DNA of 64,000 nucleotides from Lachnospiraceae bacterium (GCA_017460885.1 JAFUAB010000008.1:62001-126000), one strand, 5' to 3'. Shown: positions 25,287 through 35,258, counted from the stretch's first letter. The notes: generated by a model not told the origin, from the sequence alone. A program made the numbers and translations.

Positions 25287-26519
25287 TCAGAAAAGCTGGA
25301 ATGCCACATATGCCACGTAGATCCCGAGCAGACAGAGCCCCTGGGCTCTGTATATCCTGCCCTTGATCAGTGCGGGCAGACACATGATCAGCATTACGGC
25401 GATCATTACCGGAATATCCACAACCAATGACGCGTTTACACCGGCGATGGTCTTTTCAACCGGGATATGGAAGGGTTTGAGCGTGATCGCCAGACCGCTT
25501 ACCAGCACCAGGTTAAAGAGATTGGCACCGATAACATTGCCGAGGCTTAAGTCGCTGTGTCCCTTTACCAATGATGTGATAGCGGTAACAAGCTCCGGCA
25601 GTGAGGTACCAAGTGCCACAAAAGTAAGGGCGATAACGGACTGAGGTACTCCGAAGGCTTCCGCTATCAGGGTACCGTTATCGACCAGCAGATCCGCACC
25701 GACAGCTATCAGTGCGGCACCCAATATCAGAAATGCTATAAACCTTATGAGATCCTTTTTTCCCTGATCCGCACCGGACGACTGACATGCCGGAGATGAT
25801 CCGGATGCTTTTGAATCGCCTCCGGAACTGTTTTCGTCAAAGACAAAGGACTTTACGTTCTCTCCGTCCTCACCGTATCGGTTGATCACATTCTCGATAT
25901 ATTCGTCGGTCATCCGGCTTTCTTCGGGAGCAACGGGAGTCTGAACGGGAGCGAACGCCTCTGCCGCGGGAAGCGATGTACCGGACATACTGCGTGCTGT
26001 CTCCGTACCGCCTGCGGAAGACTCTCCGCCCGGAGCGGCTGCTTTGACCGAACCGTGAGCTTTGGCATCCTTAACGGCCGTTATCATATATGCGATAAAT
26101 ACAGCCAGCAGGATGATCCCCACCGGTCTTGAAAAGTATCCCGAGATATATGAGACCGCCACATAAAAGGCAGCCGCACAGAAGAAAAATATGATCGGTT
26201 TCTTAAGGCTCTCCTTCTCCACGGGAGCGGGACGGAAGGTCATCGTGACGGCTGCGATCAAAGCTGTGTTGCATATGATCGAACCGATCGCGTTACCGTA
26301 TGCCATATCGCTTGCTCCGTCTGTCAGGGCAGCCGTGGATGAAACCATGACCTCGGGTATCGTGGTTCCGATCGAAACCACGGTAGCACCGATCAGGACC
26401 TCAGGCATATTAAATCTGTGAGCTATCCCGGTAGCTCCGTCCACAAACCAGTCTCCTCCTTTGACCAGGCATGCAAGACCGACTATAAAAAGCAGTATTT
26501 CAATAAGCAATGGTGACAT
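25287..26519 (-). CDS. Calcium/sodium antiporter (CaCA family, YrbG-like)
   Basis: The protein has 410 residues and two homologous membrane halves. The alpha-repeats are ATVVSIGTTIPEVMVSST (about residues 45-62) and LTFVALGTSLPELVTAIT in the second half, with the ion-binding GTT/SxPE glutamates. The central cytosolic loop (about residues 155-265) is unusually long and rich in Ser, Gly, Glu and Ala, whereas YrbG itself is about 325 residues. Cation exchange is expected; which cations is not determined by sequence. Confidence 0.93.
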   Translation of the reverse strand: MSPLLIEILLFIVGLACLVKGGDWFVDGATGIAHRFNMPEVLIGATVVSIGTTIPEVMVSSTAALTDGASDMAYGNAIGSIICNTALIAAVTMTFRPAPVEKESLKKPIIFFFCAAAFYVAVSYISGYFSRPVGIILLAVFIAYMITAVKDAKAHGSVKAAAPGGESSAGGTETARSMSGTSLPAAEAFAPVQTPVAPEESRMTDEYIENVINRYGEDGENVKSFVFDENSSGGDSKASGSSPACQSSGADQGKKDLIRFIAFLILGAALIAVGADLLVDNGTLIAEAFGVPQSVIALTFVALGTSLPELVTAITSLVKGHSDLSLGNVIGANLFNLVLVSGLAITLKPFHIPVEKTIAGVNASLVVDIPVMIAVMLIMCLPALIKGRIYRAQGLCLLGIYVAYVAFQLF

Positions 26520-26612
26520 TTCGAATCATCTCCTTGGTTAACATAACAAAACGTGAGGTCGCCCCGGCGGGTGGTTTACATAACACATCACAGGGCTGCC
26601 CCGATTCATCAC

Positions 26613-27605
26613 TTATTCCAGTGTGGCTTTCATCACGGCCTTGATGGTGTGCATACGGTTCTCGGCTTCATCGAAGACCACGCTTCTGGGACCCTCGAAG
26701 ACCTCATCGGTAACCTCGATCTCGGACATCCCGAATTTCTCGTATACCTGCTTGCCGATGGATGTACCCAGATCGTGGAATGCGGGCAGGCAATGCATGA
26801 AGATTGCACGGTCGCTGGCGTATTCAAAGCACTTTTCGTTGACCTGATAGGGCCTGAGGACATTGATCCTCTCTGCCCATACTTCCTCGGGCTCTCCCAT
26901 GGAAACCCACACATCGGTATATATGACGTCCGCTCCGCTGCATGCCTCTTGTACATCGGAGGTCAGAGTAATGCTTCCGCCGCTCCTCACAGCTTCCTTC
27001 CTGGCATAATCCACCAGTTCCTGCCCCGGGAAATATGAAGGATCCGTACAGGCCACAAAATCAAGCCCCAGCTTGGCGCAGGTTATCATCAGCGAATTGC
27101 CCATATTGTAACGGGCATCACCCATGTATACGAATTTAACGCCTTTGATCTCCCCGAGATGCTCCCTGAGAGTCAGCATATCCGCCAGCATCTGGGTAGG
27201 GTGGAATTCATTGGTCAGTCCGTTCCACACCGGAACTCCGGCGTATTTTGCCAGTGCTTCGACTATCTCCTGACCGTATCCCCTGTACTCTATACCGTCA
27301 TACATACGCCCCAGCACTCTGGCCGTATCCGCTATACTCTCCTTCTTGCCGATCTGAGAGCATGACGGATCCAGATAAGTCACGTTCATTCCCAGATCAT
27401 ATGCAGCCGTTTCAAAGGAACAGCGTGTACGTGTACTGGTCTTTTCGAATATCAGCACGATATTTTTGCCGTGAAGCGTATCGTGTGCTATACCCCTTTT
27501 CTTTTTATCCTTGAGATCCGCCGCCAGATCCACCAGATACAGGATCTCTTCGGGGGTATAATCCATTAATTTCAGAAAATTGCGTCCTTTCAGGTTAATA
27601 CTCAT
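26613..27605 (-). CDS. argF: Ornithine carbamoyltransferase
   Basis: The protein has 330 residues, normal length. It makes citrulline from ornithine and carbamoyl phosphate in arginine synthesis (or runs in reverse in the deiminase pathway). Carbamoyl-phosphate loop STRTR is at 57-61, the ornithine loop is [10 protein letters not shown] and the catalytic HCLPAFHD lies near residue 270. No other arginine gene is adjacent, so biosynthetic versus catabolic use (argF versus arcB) is not settled. Confidence 0.95.
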   Translation of the reverse strand: MSINLKGRNFLKLMDYTPEEILYLVDLAADLKDKKKRGIAHDTLHGKNIVLIFEKTSTRTRCSFETAAYDLGMNVTYLDPSCSQIGKKESIADTARVLGRMYDGIEYRGYGQEIVEALAKYAGVPVWNGLTNEFHPTQMLADMLTLREHLGEIKGVKFVYMGDARYNMGNSLMITCAKLGLDFVACTDPSYFPGQELVDYARKEAVRSGGSITLTSDVQEACSGADVIYTDVWVSMGEPEEVWAERINVLRPYQVNEKCFEYASDRAIFMHCLPAFHDLGTSIGKQVYEKFGMSEIEVTDEVFEGPRSVVFDEAENRMHTIKAVMKATLE

Positions 27606-27631
27606 ATGCTCTTCCTTTCTGCGGGCTGGTT

Positions 27632-28105
27632 TTATTTCTTTCGATCCACAAATATCGACCGGGGGCGTGTCGTTTTGTTCATAACGTTGTTATATTTTCG
27701 CGCCGCATCAGCACGCGCCGGTTTAAAGGATGTCTGTGTCGTGCTGAGCGCGGCCAGTTTATCGATCCTGGCTCTGGTCCTCAGCTCGCGAGCCTGGATC
27801 AGCGCAGTCCTGGACGACGCATCCGTAACCAGTGCCTTCAGCTCCTTAAGCTTGCCGGCATACAGACCGGCATTTTCCCTAAGCCCCGGTGAGACCCGTT
27901 CATAGAGTGCCACGAAGCCGTCATCCAGCTGCGTCATCTTATCGATCAGGCTTTTCTTTTCACGCATAAGCTCATTGTAACGGTCTATATCCGGTATTTC
28001 CGATGCAAGACAGCGGTCAAGCTCATCGCACTTAGCCATTATTTCGTCGAGCAGCCCAAGCTTTTTATGTTGCGAATCGATCAGAATATTTAATATTTTA
28101 TCCAT
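27632..28105 (-). CDS. Coiled-coil protein next to flagellar genes (FliT/FlgN-like)
   Basis: The start [20 protein letters not shown] at 28105 is chosen because a longer frame would run back through the csrA terminator; the ribosome site is weak. The ~157-residue product is helical, with [10 protein letters not shown]-like heptads ([16 protein letters not shown]) and a basic tail ending [11 protein letters not shown]. Size, helicity and position after fliW-csrA resemble small flagellar chaperones. Homology is not certain. Confidence 0.65.
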   Translation of the reverse strand: MDKILNILIDSQHKKLGLLDEIMAKCDELDRCLASEIPDIDRYNELMREKKSLIDKMTQLDDGFVALYERVSPGLRENAGLYAGKLKELKALVTDASSRTALIQARELRTRARIDKLAALSTTQTSFKPARADAARKYNNVMNKTTRPRSIFVDRKK

Positions 28106-28150
28106 AACAGAAGTTAGTATAACATAGTTACAGGAAATGAACAAAATATA

Positions 28151-28190
28151 ATCCCTGCAGCTGTTACCGGCTGCAGGGATCTTTAACATA
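28151..28190 (-). terminator. Terminator of the flagellar operon
   Basis: CTGCAGGGAT (28171-28180) and ATCCCTGCAG (28151-28160) form a perfect 10-bp stem with a 10-base loop, followed on the minus strand by TATATTTTGT. It lies 27 bp after the csrA stop and closes the flgM-to-csrA operon. Confidence 0.85.
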
Positions 28191-28207
28191 CTGTTATCGA
28201 AATATCA

Positions 28208-28429
28208 TCACAGTCCAAGGTTTTTGAGTGCATCCACGGTGCCGGCCACGTCGGAAGAAGCCTTGTTTGCCTCCTGGATCTGTAAATATACTTCCTTACG
28301 GTATACCGGGATCTCACGGGGTGCTTCGATCCCAACCTTTACCTGATCTCCCTTGACTTCGAGGATCGTGATCTCCACATTGTTGTTGATGATCAGCGCC
28401 TCATTCTTTTTACGTGATAACGCGAGCAT
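28208..28429 (-). CDS. csrA: Carbon storage regulator CsrA
   Basis: The protein has 73 residues. CsrA is an mRNA-binding translational repressor; in Gram-positive bacteria it represses flagellin translation. Hallmarks are MLALSRKKNEALIINNNVEI and the RNA-binding VKVGIEAPREIPVYRKEVY. Its start overlaps the fliW stop (ATG shares a base at 28429), fitting the FliW-CsrA partner switch in which FliW sequesters CsrA. Confidence 0.97.
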   Translation of the reverse strand: MLALSRKKNEALIINNNVEITILEVKGDQVKVGIEAPREIPVYRKEVYLQIQEANKASSDVAGTVDALKNLGL

Positions 28430-28899
28430 TACTGATCACCGCCTTCCCTTGCCTTCTTGGCCTCTGCCAGCTTATCGTAAATAGGGTATTTTACCTTATA
28501 CTCATCACTGTCGATGATGATCTGGCAGCCCTTATGTGTGGCAGAATTGATAATGATAGGGCCTCTTAAGTTAACTGTCATCTTTTCTATCTCGTGAGGT
28601 ACCGTCATGGTGACAAGAACAACCATATCCTCATCGGACATATCTCCCAGAGGCTTAAGAAGCTCATCGTCAACCGCAGGGTTATAATCCTCTTTAACTA
28701 TAAGCGGATTAAGTACCGGCATGGCAAATCCGGGTTCCTCTACCGACTGAAGCCACTTCACGGTGTTGCTTCCCTGTTCCTCATCATACAGCAGAACAAA
28801 ATTCTGAAGATCCGGGAATCCTATGATACCGCCCGGAAAGGATATGACCTTGGATTCATCGATCTCGATCTCCCCAAAAGCTCTTGTAAGCATCTGCAT
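28429..28899 (-). CDS. fliW: Flagellar assembly factor FliW
   Basis: The protein has 156 residues. FliW binds either flagellin or CsrA and so couples flagellin level to CsrA repression. Signatures are VISFPGGIIGFPDLQNFVLL near residues 18-37, and INLRGPIIIN-like VNLRGPIIINSATHKGCQII. AAGGAGG precedes the ATG at 28899. It overlaps csrA by one base and is downstream of flgL in the same operon. Confidence 0.97.
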   Translation of the reverse strand: MQMLTRAFGEIEIDESKVISFPGGIIGFPDLQNFVLLYDEEQGSNTVKWLQSVEEPGFAMPVLNPLIVKEDYNPAVDDELLKPLGDMSDEDMVVLVTMTVPHEIEKMTVNLRGPIIINSATHKGCQIIIDSDEYKVKYPIYDKLAEAKKAREGGDQ

Positions 28900-28925
28900 T
28901 GCACTACCTCCTTATACATCCATTA

Positions 28926-30503
28926 TTAAATGTAATTGATCAGACTATTCTGCATGATCTTGCTGGTGGCCATAAGCGCCGCATCATATGTGGTCTCAGC
29001 CGCTGTCAGATGTATGGCGACCTCGGTCATATCGATACCTTCGTTGCTTTCCTGGAGTTCTTTAAATGTAGCCTTCTGACTCTCAAGTCTCTCGGTAATA
29101 AGATCCAGCCTTGTACGTCTGGTACCGTTTTTGGTGATCGCCACATTGGTCTCATCCATATACTGCTGGTATCTGGATATCTGGTCACCGAAGCGTTTGC
29201 TGACCGCGTCTCTTATATAGGTATAAGCCTTGTCGGCCGCATCAAACTGCTTTTTGCATCTGATATAATCGGCGGTACCCTCAACATATCCGGCAAGCTC
29301 CTCTTTATAAGACTCTCTGAGAGTTTCTATCTTCTCGAAGTGCTTCACCAGATTCTCCAGGTCGTCCTGATCTCTCTTGATGGAGGGATTAAAAACCTCG
29401 GACGCATTGGTATTCACCTGAATAGTCTGATTATATCCTACATCATAACTGATCTCCGTGTCTACACTTCCGTTCTTTAAATATTCCTCGTTGTATTTGA
29501 TAGGAGTGGCATAGGTCTTATCGACATCGGCTTTCTTTTCACAATAGAAGTAATGCTCGGGATTGAGATCATCTACCAGCCAGTCCTTCTTGGTATAGGT
29601 TGTGGAAATGGTACCTCCGTCCGCAACGGCTTCCGTCATGGTATCATAAAGCTCCTTACCAAAAAGCAATTCCCCCGATGAGGGCACATATATCGCCCCG
29701 AAGCTGCTGCCGGTATAAGTATTGTTCGCAACCTCCGTCATGATCTTATATGCCTCCTCCGCGGAAGAGACCTGGATGATCGGAGTCACATCATGAACCG
29801 TGGAAACCGCCGGGGAGACGGAATTGTTAACGGTAGTATAACTGAGCGAAGCCATTTCATCATCAGAAAGCGATTTATAGGAAAGCCTGATCCTGTGGAT
29901 GTCCGCATTGGTGATCTGAAGCTCTGTGGCCGTAGATGCCGAAGCCGTAGTATCAAACACGCTGTAATCCGTGTAATTAAATACATCCAGCTGAACGGGA
30001 TCGATATATTCGGTTATCTTGTACTCCGGAACCTGCCTCGACGCGTCGATCTGGGACTTGTCAAAGGTAAGCGCGGTATCCGTTCTGTATCCGGTAAAGA
30101 TATATCTGCCAGCGTAATCCTGATTTCCCGTGGCAAACACTTCATGTGTATTCTGCTGGATCTGTGTCAGAAGAACGCGCATATCCGAAGCCGTATAGTC
30201 CTTGTTAACACCTGTCTCTACCTGCTTATACAGATCTGTGAGCACAGATGTGATCGTATTCATGGACTCTGCTGTAACGGTCAGCCATTTATCGGCATCG
30301 GGAGCGTTCTTGGAATAATACTGGTCCGCTGTGGTCACATTGCTTCTGAGTCTCAGGGCTCTGATCGCAACCACGGGATCATCCGAAGGCCTGGTGATCT
30401 TGGACTGACTGGTCAGCTGGGTATTGTATTTATCTTCCTGTACTTTGGTCTGATTGATATTATACAGAGAGTTGGTCTGCATAATCTTGTTTGTCATTCT
30501 CAT
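28926..30503 (-). CDS. flgL: Flagellar hook-filament junction protein FlgL
   Basis: The protein has 525 residues. It links the hook to the flagellin filament. The N-terminal D0/D1 begins MRMTNKIMQTNSLYNINQTK and continues KITRPSDDPVVAIRALRLRS; the C-terminal helix is ITERLESQKATFKELQESNE followed by EVAIHLTAAETTYDAAL. It is much longer than enterobacterial FlgL (about 317), owing to a large variable middle (about residues 180-400) that would be surface-exposed. GAGGAGG lies before the ATG. Confidence 0.94.
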   Translation of the reverse strand: MRMTNKIMQTNSLYNINQTKVQEDKYNTQLTSQSKITRPSDDPVVAIRALRLRSNVTTADQYYSKNAPDADKWLTVTAESMNTITSVLTDLYKQVETGVNKDYTASDMRVLLTQIQQNTHEVFATGNQDYAGRYIFTGYRTDTALTFDKSQIDASRQVPEYKITEYIDPVQLDVFNYTDYSVFDTTASASTATELQITNADIHRIRLSYKSLSDDEMASLSYTTVNNSVSPAVSTVHDVTPIIQVSSAEEAYKIMTEVANNTYTGSSFGAIYVPSSGELLFGKELYDTMTEAVADGGTISTTYTKKDWLVDDLNPEHYFYCEKKADVDKTYATPIKYNEEYLKNGSVDTEISYDVGYNQTIQVNTNASEVFNPSIKRDQDDLENLVKHFEKIETLRESYKEELAGYVEGTADYIRCKKQFDAADKAYTYIRDAVSKRFGDQISRYQQYMDETNVAITKNGTRRTRLDLITERLESQKATFKELQESNEGIDMTEVAIHLTAAETTYDAALMATSKIMQNSLINYI

Positions 30504-30588
30504 ACGTGGTACCTCCTCATAATGCTCAGGTTATGGGGTTTTTAAGGAGAGACCGGTCTGATCGGCGTTTCCTTAACTGCAAAGCTCT

Positions 30589-32556
30589 TTATACTCCCGT
30601 CTGAAGTATCAGTCTGTCGTAGATCTCCTGGAAGGTCTGGATCATCTTGGACGCCAGGGTATATGCATTCTCATATTTGACCAGATTGACCGCCTCTTCG
30701 TCACTGTCCACACCGGAAATGGATGTACGCTGGTTGTCCAGTACGGTATGCAGGCTGGTGTAGGTGTCGTTAAAGACTCTGGCATTGCTGGTATTCAGCG
30801 CAACATCCGAAAGGACCGCCTCGAGGAATCCGCTTGCATTATATCCGCGGAAGCTCAGCTTTTCCTTATCTCTGAGGGTATCGATCGCTTCAAAGATATT
30901 GTCACACTCCTCGACACCGTAGGATGAATCCCTCCTGGTTCCCAGAAGATCAGCATCCAGATTGACTTCGTCGGCTACCGAAAAATTAAATGCAGTTATG
31001 TGATAGTATCTTCTGTTGTCGATATATTTGGTGCTGTCTGTCATACCGGCCATTATATCGGCTTTGGTATACGCTTCATAGGTATCATCCATGGGATCCG
31101 TTGCGGATTTTACGAACTTTGTGCCTGTCAGCTCCTCATAACCAAACTGTGAATCATCCGTGGTCTTGTTTGCGGTGACCAGTATGCCCGCACGTTCTCC
31201 GTTTGCGGTATATGCCTGGCTGTCCTTTCCGGTCCATGCGAATATCTCGTTCATCGCCAATGCATAATTCCTGACCCACTCGTTCATCTGGGACATATAG
31301 TATGGGATGCCCTGATATTTGGAATAGCTGCCGAGCATGGTCTCCCTGCCTATCTTGCTGCTGTCAACCACCTGATCGCACTTGTCGTCATCCATGGTAA
31401 ATATATAGGATTCAACTGTGCCGTCGTCATTGTAGGTCACATTCCAGTCCTTGTAGTAATATTCCTGTGCACCGATTATGATACGTCCGCCCGAATCCGA
31501 CAGGTTGCACTGATGAAGGTTGAGCATATCATCATCTCTGCTGGTTATCGTGACGGTGTGATCCATATGACCGTCGGCATCGGTAGTAATACCGATATCC
31601 CTGACCGTACCGTTGAAGTAATTACCGTTATTGCCGTCTCTCAGATCCGCCAGTCCCTTAAGGGATCCGCCCATTGCCGCATTATCGAGTCTGAACAGTT
31701 CGGCATCGTTCCAGTATATGTCATAGAGTCCGTCGGCATCGGTCTGATATACCTTTTCGTATGAATTCCTGGCCACACAGGTCAGAGTCTTAAATTCATT
31801 GGCATCTACCAGTGTCTGTCCGCCCGCTATCTGGACTATGCATCTCATGGCCCCGGTCTCTTCATTCTGTGAATTGTAGATCGGTGTCTCGGTAACCTTG
31901 ACATCCACATACTGTGAAAGCTTGTCTATCAGCAGATCTCTCTTGTCGCGAAGTTCATTCGCCGTAGTACCCGTCAGTTCGATAACGTTGATCTGCTTGT
32001 TCATGGTGGCGATCTCTTCGGCTATGGAATTGATACGTCCGACCTGAACCTTGATCTCGTCATTTATATCCTTCTGCAGATCCTGCAGATCTCCGGCCAT
32101 ATTGTTGAAATAATCGGCCATGCTCTTCACTTCGGCCACAAAAGTGGATTTTGTGGAGGTGGAACTGGAGTTTTTGGATACTTCCTCAAGGGATTTGACA
32201 ATATTGTCAAAAATGGACTTAAACCCGGTCTTGTTATCATCGGTAAAATATGTCTCGACTATGGACATATAATAATCCTTGCGCTCATATTCCCCGAGCC
32301 TGGTCTCATTGTCTCTGAATTTTTCATCATAAAACAGGTCACGGACTCTCTCGATCGCAAGGGTATCAACGCCGGCTCCCGCACATCCGTAGGTTGCAAA
32401 CACTCTCATGGACTCGGATGCCGCAGTCTTGACCTGCTGACGGCTGAAGCCCTCTGTTTCCACATTCGCCACGTTGTTGGCGGTTGTATTGAGTGCGGCA
32501 TTGGCTGCTTTAAGTCCGGAATATGCTATTTGTAATCCAAAAAAGGTTGAAGGCAT
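30589..32556 (-). CDS. flgK: Flagellar hook-associated protein FlgK (second paralogue)
   Basis: The protein has 655 residues. The N-terminus has FFGLQIAYSGLKAANAALNT and NNVANVETEGFSRQQV, the FlgK/FlgE rod-type helix with the family ANNVANV motif. The C-terminus ends GVDSDEEAVNLVKYENAYTL then ASKMIQTFQEIYDRLI. A long variable insertion occupies about residues 250-500. It lies 19 bp after another flgK-type gene (32576-34315); the two are clearly paralogous at both ends but differ in the middle. Which is the true FlgK cannot be told from sequence. Confidence 0.92.
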   Translation of the reverse strand: MPSTFFGLQIAYSGLKAANAALNTTANNVANVETEGFSRQQVKTAASESMRVFATYGCAGAGVDTLAIERVRDLFYDEKFRDNETRLGEYERKDYYMSIVETYFTDDNKTGFKSIFDNIVKSLEEVSKNSSSTSTKSTFVAEVKSMADYFNNMAGDLQDLQKDINDEIKVQVGRINSIAEEIATMNKQINVIELTGTTANELRDKRDLLIDKLSQYVDVKVTETPIYNSQNEETGAMRCIVQIAGGQTLVDANEFKTLTCVARNSYEKVYQTDADGLYDIYWNDAELFRLDNAAMGGSLKGLADLRDGNNGNYFNGTVRDIGITTDADGHMDHTVTITSRDDDMLNLHQCNLSDSGGRIIIGAQEYYYKDWNVTYNDDGTVESYIFTMDDDKCDQVVDSSKIGRETMLGSYSKYQGIPYYMSQMNEWVRNYALAMNEIFAWTGKDSQAYTANGERAGILVTANKTTDDSQFGYEELTGTKFVKSATDPMDDTYEAYTKADIMAGMTDSTKYIDNRRYYHITAFNFSVADEVNLDADLLGTRRDSSYGVEECDNIFEAIDTLRDKEKLSFRGYNASGFLEAVLSDVALNTSNARVFNDTYTSLHTVLDNQRTSISGVDSDEEAVNLVKYENAYTLASKMIQTFQEIYDRLILQTGV

Positions 32557-32575
32557 AAGTCTCTCCTTTCTACGG

Positions 32576-34315
32576 TCAGCCGAGGGATGTCAGCAGATGC
32601 TCAAGCATCTCATCCACCACATTGATATATCTGCTGGCCGCGTTATAGGCGTTCTGAAACTGGATCATAAAGGTCAGTTCCTCATCCGTATTGACACCCA
32701 GGATCTGCTGTCTCGCATTTTCGATGGAGTTGATCGTCTGATCCTGTGCATCCTTGATCGTGTTGTATACTTCACCTGATGAAGCCACCTGTGAAACCAT
32801 CGAATTATAGAAGGTCGTAAAGCTCACCGGAGTTGTAACCTTGGGATTCAGGGTATAGACTTCCTCCGTAAAGGCTGTCGACAGTCTCTCCATCGTGGCC
32901 CTGTCCTCATTTCCGTCAGCGAGTCTGAAGCCGAGAGCGGAAGGTGACTGCCTGAGTTCCATATTTATCATGATATTGGAAACCGTAAAGCCGTCTGTAG
33001 GATATACATTTCTCCCATCCTCGGATACGTAATAATTCGTACCGTTCCAATAGTCATACAGCTTGTAATCATTGATCGAATCAGTGTCGGGAGTCCTGTC
33101 GGCTGCGAAAACATTGTTGTCTCCGACCTTCAGCTGGAAAAGCTGAAGATATGTCCCGTCCGCATTCTTGAGGTAATTGTCGGCTCCCGGGAAAGACACC
33201 TCCGACTTGTCGGCAGCATCCATAAGTATTGAATTGATGCTTGTCGTGATATTGTGGATCAGGGAGTCGAATTCGGCCTCCACGTTCATAAGTACCGACT
33301 GTGATATCTCCCTGTCATATACTATGGGATCGTTCAGATCCTTAAAGGTAGCGTTGTGATCTCCCCTGGCATACAGTGCAGCCTTCAGCGAACCCACATC
33401 CGTACAGAGCTCCGAAGAAATAGGTCTCTTCAGATCAAACACGTATGCTTCGGGAACGGTAGAGGGGATAACGACCCTGTCGCCGTCGGAGTTACGTGTA
33501 TACTCGGCATTCTGAGCCCAGTAAACATGATAGAAATCGGTCTGGGGATCCTGATAGAGCGCCATCTGGTTAACGATCCCGCCCTTGACCAGATCCGTTC
33601 CTTCGAATTTGACCGACACATATCCCTCAAGGTTCTCATCCCAGGTGATATTGCCATACTGCCCCAGCTTATCGATTATATGATTGCGTTCGTCACGCAG
33701 ATCGTTGGCATTCTCTACGCCCGACTCTATCTGAACTATCGCATTGTTCAGCTCTTCGAGTCTGGCCGCCATATCGTTGATATCGTTAACGCTGTCCCTG
33801 ATATCTATATTCAGGTTAAGCTGGTAATCCGCAAGTGAATTGTATACGTCTCCCGCACGGGTGATAAACTCATAGCTCCTGGTAACAAGCAGGTTCTGGT
33901 TTACCTCATTGCAGGGATCCTTGATAAGCTCCTGAGCGGCCTCCCACAGATTGTTCATAGCCTGTGTAAAGGTGGTGCCTCCCGTGGACTCGCCCAGGAT
34001 ATCCTCAACCTGATGCAGTGCATCCACGCTTGTTTCGTAGAATTCGCTGCGTCCGGATTCTCTTCTGTAATTTACATCCAGGAAATAATCTCTGACCTGT
34101 CTGGTTTCGGCATAGTTGACACCGAGCCCCAGCTGGGAATATCCGATGGCATATTCCTTTGAGATAGTCACATAAGGACTTGTAGACAAAGAGACCTGCT
34201 GGCGTGTATAGCCATCAGTGTCTGTATTTGTGACGTTGTGTGCAGTTGTATTAAGTGAATTTGATGCAATCCGGAGTCCGGTATTGCCCAAATATAAGTT
34301 ACTCATCAATGACAT
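32576..34315 (-). CDS. flgK: Flagellar hook-associated protein FlgK (first paralogue)
   Basis: The protein has 579 residues. It begins SLMSNLYLGNTGLRIASNSL and has NTTAHNVTNTDTDGYTRQQV; the C-terminal helix is GVNTDEELTFMIQFQNAYNA then ASRYINVVDEMLEHLL. Both terminal helices mark FlgK, which caps the hook and joins it to FlgL. It follows flgN by 10 bp, the usual chaperone-client order. The tandem arrangement with the longer paralogue is noteworthy. Confidence 0.93.
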   Translation of the reverse strand: MSLMSNLYLGNTGLRIASNSLNTTAHNVTNTDTDGYTRQQVSLSTSPYVTISKEYAIGYSQLGLGVNYAETRQVRDYFLDVNYRRESGRSEFYETSVDALHQVEDILGESTGGTTFTQAMNNLWEAAQELIKDPCNEVNQNLLVTRSYEFITRAGDVYNSLADYQLNLNIDIRDSVNDINDMAARLEELNNAIVQIESGVENANDLRDERNHIIDKLGQYGNITWDENLEGYVSVKFEGTDLVKGGIVNQMALYQDPQTDFYHVYWAQNAEYTRNSDGDRVVIPSTVPEAYVFDLKRPISSELCTDVGSLKAALYARGDHNATFKDLNDPIVYDREISQSVLMNVEAEFDSLIHNITTSINSILMDAADKSEVSFPGADNYLKNADGTYLQLFQLKVGDNNVFAADRTPDTDSINDYKLYDYWNGTNYYVSEDGRNVYPTDGFTVSNIMINMELRQSPSALGFRLADGNEDRATMERLSTAFTEEVYTLNPKVTTPVSFTTFYNSMVSQVASSGEVYNTIKDAQDQTINSIENARQQILGVNTDEELTFMIQFQNAYNAASRYINVVDEMLEHLLTSLG

Positions 34316-34325
34316 ATCGAATCAC

Positions 34326-34844
34326 CTACTGCTTTGCATCAAAGGACTGTCTGTCGATCCCCAGCGAAGCGCCCGCACTGTATGCTCCTCTGTTGTAATT
34401 TGCACTCTCCGGTGCGGCTTTGGCCGACTGGAGCATATTCATATTGAAATGAACCATATCGAGTGCGCTCTGTATCAGTTCGCTGTTGCGGGCATTTACC
34501 ATCTCGACCTGTCTGGCGGCGGCTATCAGCCTGTCATACGAATTGGCCAATGCCCTCTGCTCCGAGGGCCTCCCCGCCATGATCTTTATAAGCTTCCTGA
34601 GATTAAGTGTGTTAACGTCCCTGTTAAGTACGCTGGCTATGTCCTTAAGAGCCTCGTCACGTTTCCTGTCGAGGTTCTGGATCACAGACAGCTGCAGCTG
34701 CTCATCATCCGTGATTCGAGCCAGTTCGTTCAGATCTTCGGAGACTATGACAGGTGTCTTGGCGAGCGTGAGCTTTAGCAGCTTTTCATATTCCGCACAC
34801 TCCGCATCCAGGATAACGATAAGGTTTTCCATCAAAGACGCCAT
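34326..34844 (-). CDS. flgN: Flagellar export chaperone FlgN
   Basis: The protein has 172 residues, helical throughout. FlgN escorts FlgK and FlgL to the flagellar export gate. It has the FlgN-family pattern ENLIVILDAECAEYEKLLKL near the start and LRKLIKIMAGRPSEQRALAN in the middle. TAGGAG precedes the ATG. It sits between flgM and two flgK genes, which fits the role. Confidence 0.88.
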   Translation of the reverse strand: MASLMENLIVILDAECAEYEKLLKLTLAKTPVIVSEDLNELARITDDEQLQLSVIQNLDRKRDEALKDIASVLNRDVNTLNLRKLIKIMAGRPSEQRALANSYDRLIAAARQVEMVNARNSELIQSALDMVHFNMNMLQSAKAAPESANYNRGAYSAGASLGIDRQSFDAKQ

Positions 34845-34866
34845 GTCAATCTCCTAAATCCAAACT

Positions 34867-35148
34867 TTAGATCACCGAAGCCTGAAACTTCTCAAGTAAT
34901 TTGTCGGCAAAGCTCTCGGTGCTCACCGAATAAGTGCCGTTAGCGATGCCCGCCTTAATAGGAGCAACAATGTCCGCTCTGACATCGGGAGACTGTGCTA
35001 CCGCCTGCTTGGCTGTCTGGATATCCTTACCCATACTGGATATCTGAAGATTATCCATGAAACTCCCTGTTTTGGCTGTCGGAGCAGTTCTCTGTGCAGC
35101 CTTGGGCTGATAGATCGACTGAATCTGACTGTACGCTTCTATACGCAT
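34867..35148 (-). CDS. flgM: Anti-sigma-28 factor FlgM
   Basis: The ATG at 35148 (MRIEAYSQIQSIYQ) has GAAAGGAG nine bases upstream; a TTG three codons earlier is less likely. The 93-residue product has a disordered Ser/Thr/Ala-rich N-terminus and the sigma-binding C-terminus DVRADIVAPIKAGIANGTYS then FADKLLEKFQ. FlgM holds sigma-28 until hook completion. It is the first gene of the operon, downstream of a sigma-28 promoter (35199-35226), giving negative feedback. Confidence 0.93.
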   Translation of the reverse strand: MRIEAYSQIQSIYQPKAAQRTAPTAKTGSFMDNLQISSMGKDIQTAKQAVAQSPDVRADIVAPIKAGIANGTYSVSTESFADKLLEKFQASVI

Positions 35149-35198
35149 TACGCTCAACTCCTTTCAAAAACAATCTGAGCATTAAAATCTCTGCTTAG

Positions 35199-35226
35199 TA
35201 TATCGGATTTTTCCCCCGGTACTTAA
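35199..35226 (-). promoter_or_regulatory. Sigma-28 (flagellar class III) promoter upstream of flgM
   Basis: On the minus strand TTAA (35223-35226), 16 bp, then CCGATATA (35199-35206). This matches the SigD/FliA consensus TAAA-N15-GCCGATAA closely in both box and spacing. It lies 51 bp upstream of the flgM ATG and would drive the whole flgM-to-csrA operon. Confidence 0.75.
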
Positions 35227-35258
35227 TAGCTGATCCGAAAAAAACATATTTTTTTGTC

